A stretch of 64,000 nucleotides of DNA from the NCBI RefSeq assembly GCF_905147045.1, contig NC_065896.1, positions 335,001-399,000 on the forward strand, given 5' to 3'. A model generated the notes under the pieces. It did no database searches. It had not been told where the DNA came from and worked only from the letters and a program-made list of their open reading frames with translations. Origin of the DNA: Nymphalis io (lineage: Eukaryota; Arthropoda; Insecta; Lepidoptera; Nymphalidae). A program made the position numbers and the translations under genes. This document shows positions 59,132 to 64,000 of this stretch, in pieces (within the stretch, counting starts at the first letter, position 1; each line of letters starts with the position of its first letter).

Positions 59132-59535
59132 ATGACCGACGAATTGGAAAAATCATCGACGGAAAACGTCACGGTGGTGACGGGAAACTTCCCGACCGTA
59201 TCGAGCCTGAAGTCCGAGGACTCCACAGAGCAATTGATCTGCAAGACGCCACAGAAGCTGCCGAAGAAGAAGAAGAGTTGTAAAAGTGTCAGTTCGAAGA
59301 GTGTCGAGGCCGGTAGTGATGAAGGTGGGCCGAGGCGTGTGGTGGTGTTCCTGGGGTTGTCGCAGGTGATCTTGGGCGCGCTGTTGGTAGGCGCGGGCGC
59401 CTTGGCCGTGGTCAAGGGAGCTTCGCTGTCGCGGGTCGGCGCCGGGCTGTGGTCGGGCTGCGTGGCCGTCGTGGCCGGAGTGGTTGGAGTGCTGGCTGGG
59501 ATTAATGACTGTTGTGGATTGAATAATACCTCTGG
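59132..59535 (+). CDS. First coding exon of an unidentified multi-pass membrane protein (gene continues to the right)
   Basis: The ATG at 59132 starts 134 codons ending at a good donor (TCT GG/GTGAGT). The first 67 residues are hydrophilic, Ser/Lys/Glu-rich and probably cytosolic (KLPKKKKSCKSVSSKS). Two hydrophobic spans follow at about 70-92 (VVVFLGLSQVILGALLVGAG) and 103-122 (GAGLWSGCVAVVAGVVGVLA), separated by a short basic loop. The exon stops near NDCCGLNN, so further spans are expected in later exons. The layout suggests a four-pass protein of CD20/MS4A-like or sanpodo-like type, but I cannot name the family. The frame also extends upstream without an ATG. Exon composition is GC-rich. 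No later exon was found before 64000. Confidence 0.65.
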
Positions 59536-60732
59536 GTGAGTGCGAATGTAGTATTGAACTATGCGTGTAGGGTTTTAAAAAAAATAACAGAAAACGAAAC
59601 CTAATGTAGAATCACTGGAAATATTCTTTCAATATTTCGTTTGCAAATATAATATATTATAATATATTTCTTATCTTATTGTGACTGTATATAAAATAAA
59701 ATCTTTATTAAGTCTAATCAAAGACATTAAGATGTTCCCATAGCCCCACTGATGGGCTGAAGTCTCCGCTCCTGTACAGAAGAAGGCTGAGAGCTTTTCC
59801 ATTACAGTAATGATTAATAAGCCCAAAAACTTCCTTAAGAGGTGAGGAAGTTTTGTTTCATCAGAGAGAGATCTATGTAGGTAGATGGAAATATACACAT
59901 AACTAAATTACACCCGACACATGTAAGCAATGCAAGTTTTAACATTTTTTAAGCAGATAGTAAGCCTGCGTTCATCCGTTATGATTCTCCTGATTACGGC
60001 TTTTATAATTTTATTAACATAGTTAATGTTTGTTTGAAGTTTTATACTTTTTCTTTCTTTTATACTTGAAGAAAAACTGAAGTTGTGAAACTTTCGGAAA
60101 ATAGATGTTTCATTACCAGAATAAGAGTTAACTTATAAAATAGTCTATACTTTTGGAATCAACAATTATTTTTTATTTCTCAATAGCAATTTGTACAATT
60201 TTTAGCTGTTGAAATACAAATACTTTATAATTATAACATAATTAGCTGTTCGACGTTAGTTTCACTTGGCATACATTAAATGTTGGTAATTATTGTTTTT
60301 TTAATGTATAATTGAACTACGTAGTTATAAAAAATGGACTAAATGATAAAAAAGATGATCTACGAGAACATATCAAATTTAATTCGAATTATTACGACCA
60401 TTTGAACCAACGACCATACGAGTGTTGTGACGAACAGACCATCTAATCTCACTTGTTTAAATGTTTTATTGGCATAATATTGTTGTCATTCGTTAGTTTT
60501 TATGCCATTTATTTGAGGATATCTTAATTGATTAGGGATTTGTTAGACTTTAACGGTTAGCCGTCTACTTGATGTCTAACCGCCTGGCAATACTTTACTA
60601 GTAGATTGGTTACATTTTCTAGTAACAATATGAGTGGCTTAGATACTTACATGTTCGTTTGATGGATGCGGTTAACAAAATATCCCTTCATCCCTTACGA
60701 TAGCAATATAAGACGTATAATAATAATAATAA

Positions 60733-61010
60733 TGTCCTCCAGACCGATTTCGGCCACGGCGGCCAATCTCAAGTGAGATTAGCCAACTATTTATAAGATA
60801 TTTTAGTGCACAAGTGTGTACGCAAATACAGGTGCACTCTCTATTCCATAACTCTCATAATCCGATGGGACGACGATCCAACACGACCGGAAATAGTTCA
60901 GGCGCAGGACCAACGGCTTTACGTGCTTTCCGAGGGACGGGAGTGTACACACTTCCAACTTCCAGACTCCGGGCTGCTATTGAGAATTTTCTGACAGAAA
61001 AACCCAATAA
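60733..61010 (+). repeat. Dispersed repeat (CGGAAATAGTTCAGGCGCAG family)
   Basis: Blocks GTCCTCCAGACCGATTTCGG, GCACAAGTGTGTACGCAAAT, GGAAATAGTTCAGGCGCAGG, TTTCCGAGGGACGGGAGTGT and GGGCTGCTATTGAGAATTTT. Partial copies are at 6075-6175 and 35335-35432. The start is preceded by a short (ATA)n run. This is a known kind of lepidopteran repeat; the class is uncertain. Confidence 0.55.
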
Positions 61011-62564
61011 ATAAATAAGAGGTATATTAGGTAGAGTAATATATTTAACAGGTAATTCTATTCTACTCAGCCGGATACCAACTTCTAATTGATATAATAA
61101 TCATTGTGTTTTAAAAATCGTCTTACACTGCACAGAACGAAATTGTATTCAGAATTAAAAATCATATTTATGAGCTTCTTGGACGTTAAGCTTGCTAAAG
61201 CAGATGTTTTAATTTTTGCGATGACTTTCAAATTAAAATTGTCACTTTTTTTAAATTTCCTACTATATATTAAGTGGTGTAAATCAAAGTGTCCCAATCG
61301 TTTCTTCTTAATGTGCGAGCTTATATTTCTTAAAGGATTAGTCACCTGTTGTTAATGTTTCATTCTTCCTCACAATAATCTCCACCAATCACAAGGTGTC
61401 ATGCGTGAACGCATCAATGACTCCAGACAGGCTCAAGTAGGGCAGTGTCGTAAATAGGAGTAATGTTATATGTATGAATGATTTACAAGCTTCACGTGAC
61501 TAAAAAAGCGCATCATAAATTGCTTTCGATTTTTTAAATTAGGTATTCCTTACGTCAAAAAGGCTTTATATCTCCGGAAACCCCTGATTTATGAGCCTAT
61601 GTCCTGATCCAAATCAAACACTATCTCTATTATTAACGATGGCTTCATTGCCTTAGTAGTGATGAGATAACGAACAGATGGACTTATTTCATTCGTATTT
61701 ATAATATTTTTAATAACCAACGAGAAAGGTTTTTTATTGAATGTAAAGTAAATATTTTTGTCGTCACAAATCAGGGTGGAATTTAGGACCAGACTTTGAT
61801 TTTGAGAAAAAAATTATTGGCGCTCCAATTGCATCTTAAAATATATTTTTTGAAGTTTCTTTTATATATATCTTACTTAAATGGTCCTTTATAAATATAT
61901 AACATTTTATTTGGGTGCAATTCTTATTTTGATTCAGATAGTAAAATAATTCGTAAAACAAAGCAATTGTATATAAAAATACTTTAATTAGTAGGATGTT
62001 TTTAAAAAAAAACTCATTTAAAAAAACGGTCTTTTAAATTATTTAAAAATGCAAAAGTTATCGAACACAAATTGTTTGCTTATTAAAAATGTCAATTTCC
62101 TTATTTTATTATTACTTACGTATAAATTTGCATCTTCGTGAATGTTTAACGTATATTAAAAAAAAAACAACAATCTGCAAAAATCGATGATAATGATAAT
62201 CAAAATTGAATGATAACGTTTTATTTGTTACGCCGATTCTACTAATATAACGGTTGCGATACGTTCCCAATTTTATCCCTGAGTGAGCGGAGTCTTCTGG
62301 CGTTGCATGCCTCAAATAATGACTGCAATCAACTCTGTATACTGTAAACATTGCTTATGAAATAAAATTATTATTATTCTTCATATAAACAAGTCTCAGA
62401 GGAATCGCAGCTGGTTCCCAAATCTTTAAATTTATAACGGTTCCGATCCGATATATGTATGTGTGTAATGTAAGACTGACACAAACTAGATTATCGAAAA
62501 ATTACAAATTCTATAAGAAAAGTTATAATCTATAAATGTTTACTTCTGGGCTAACGTTTTTTAC

Positions 62565-62750
62565 ACTTTCCTTTCGAGGTGAAGGTTAGGGGCTAATTCC
62601 ACCACGCGACACTAATGTGGGTTGGTGGATAGTGTGGCATGTGGGAGATTTTCATGCAGTCTCTTTCGATTCAGTGGTGCTTGCCCGGTTGAGCTAAAAA
62701 TCTTCGGTTAAGGTTCAGGTGTCCTATCCACGGGAGCATCTCGGTACTTT
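62565..62750 (-). repeat. SINE-2 copy with internal deletion
   Basis: Minus-strand copy with TCCTTTCGAGGTGAAGGTTAG-like, ACTAATGTGGGTTGGTGGAT, CAGTGGTGCTTGCCCGG and ATCTTCGGTTAAG blocks. The segment covering the CATCGTGAGGAAACC block is shortened. Confidence 0.6.
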
Positions 62751-63847
62751 CTATAGTTTTTATTATATATCTGATTTTGTGCAGAGGTACAGCTACTCCT
62801 GCGCATTGATTTAAGACCTCTCAGTTCCGCTCGTGATCGCAATGCTTTAGTGCAATTAAAGTGTTTTTATGTGACGCTACGTTGATTTAACACTCGCGTT
62901 AATGACTGCTTTAGCCCCATTTTTTAATTTTCCATTACTTTGTATCTGTATTAATTACGAAGTTATTGATTACCTACTTTTTTAATTGAAAACATACGAT
63001 ACAGATTAAAAAAATCAGTGTAAAAGTCATATTAATAAATTAACCGTATGATAGTAATATTAATATAATTATTTTTACAAAAATACGCTTTCCTAATTAT
63101 TTTGACATAAAAGTTACTACTGTTCTACTATCTGTTCCGTATTAAATGATTATATTGTAACTATATCGCCTTTCATCGTAGAGCGAAAACGTCAAAAATA
63201 CGTCAATAAAACGTCAAATCAACCAAGTGATTTCGACGCATTTCGACGAGTTTAAAGTTTTATTTGGTTACTCATAACTAAATGAAACCGAAACGGTAAA
63301 TAAATAGCCGAGGTATTTAATACCCTTAGATTTGATTACATCTTGAGATTCCGAGATATTTATAGCACAGTTACAATATTTATAGTGTTACAGTATATAT
63401 ACGACAATATTATATACAATAAATGTTTTTTTATAGAAACATGACAAATACTTGACAAACATTTAATTTTCAAAGCACGAACAGTAAAGTCAAACTTATA
63501 ACACCAGGGTCCGTCTGCGTAGTGGAAATACATCCAACCTTGGGCAACGTGTTCTCATCTATAAAACAATATTGTTCATAAAATCTTACTTTAAATTTAG
63601 CTCTACTTATGAATACATTGAAAGCTCATGCTAAGAAGATATATGTCTTAGATTATACTTAATAATAATTTACATAGATTATTAAGCAAGACGATTTAAT
63701 TGTATTGAATTAATATTTTAGATAAATTATTTTGATGAATATAGCAACTACTGAGATACTTGTCAGTTCTTCTCTGTATGATTGAATTTCGAACCCGTGG
63801 TAGATTTGAGCTGGTTAATACATTCTTATAAAATCTTTCTTTCTTTT

Positions 63848-64000
63848 TTGTGCAAACTCCTCTGGGTAGGTACCACCCACTCATCAGATATTCTACCACA
63901 AAACAGCAGTACTTAGTATTGTTGTGTTCTCGTTTGAATAGTGAGTAAGCCAGTGTAATTACAGGCACATGGAACATAACTTCTTGGTTCCCAAGGTTGG
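63848..64000 (+). repeat. SINE-1 copy, cut by the right edge
   Basis: TTTTGTGCAAACTCCTCTGG, CTCATCAGATATTCTACCAC, GTGTTCTCGTTTGAATAGTG and GGTTCCCAAGGTTGG up to the last base of the window. Confidence 0.75.

Larger units (their letters stand above)
59536..63847. other. Presumed long first intron of the membrane-protein gene
   Basis: AT-rich with no further coding exon recognised. It contains a SINE-2 tail-like scrap near 59735-59830, a dispersed repeat at 60733-61010 and a SINE-2 copy at 62565-62750. If the gene ends soon after the first exon, part of this is intergenic. Confidence 0.4.

Noticed and set aside
60806..61014. Two overlapping plus-strand ORFs of 62-66 codons
   Set aside because: Both lie within a dispersed repeat that recurs at 6.1 and 35.4 kb.
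1..64000. CRISPR arrays, operons, rRNA or viral gene clusters
   Set aside because: Looked for and not seen; repeats here are dispersed eukaryotic transposable elements and all genes are intron-split.

Overview
The window looks like nuclear DNA of a butterfly or moth (Lepidoptera, probably a nymphalid-type butterfly). The background is AT-rich, the genes are intron-split animal genes with GT-AG junctions, and several short interspersed repeats of the kind seen in nymphalid genomes recur many times. No bacterial, organellar or viral gene set is visible. Gene models below were built by hand from reading frame, splice junction and phase, so internal exon ends are predictions.

Layout. (1) 1-8352, minus: 17 exons of raptor, the mTORC1 scaffold, complete at the N-terminus and running off the left edge before the WD40 domain. 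(2) 11350-14986, minus: VPS41, a two-exon HOPS subunit. (3) 15437-22044, plus: a 14-exon family-A DNA polymerase of the Pol nu type, sharing a 450-base divergent upstream region with VPS41. (4) 22.1-29.6 kb: gene-poor and rich in repeats, with two three-level nested transposon stacks. (5) 29659-31037, minus: a type II Golgi beta-1,4-galactosyl/N-acetylgalactosaminyl transferase, followed by a possible small membrane-protein ORF. (6) 33041-37918, plus: cytosolic endo-beta-N-acetylglucosaminidase (ENGase, GH85), 8 exons. (7) 37.9-44.9 kb: repeats only. (8) 44912-47354, plus: a three-exon GMC oxidoreductase. (9) 49.3-51.7 kb: a decayed partial copy of the same GMC gene, invaded by other elements including an R4/Dong-like retrotransposon. 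(10) 52.2-53.9 kb: a 5'-truncated non-LTR retrotransposon with an 11-base target duplication. (11) 55306-55435: an orphan exon. (12) 59132-59535: first coding exon of an unidentified multi-pass membrane protein that continues to the right.

The genes are unrelated housekeeping or metabolic genes (nutrient signalling, endolysosomal fusion, DNA repair synthesis, glycan building and free-glycan degradation, redox chemistry). I see no operon-like functional cluster. The most informative content is the transposon archaeology: terminal repeats, target-site duplications and internal deletions can be read exactly in several places. The gene-level oddities are a divergent motif A in the polymerase, very GC-rich exons in raptor and the polymerase, a Leu at the donor-specificity position of the glycosyltransferase, and the orphan exon.
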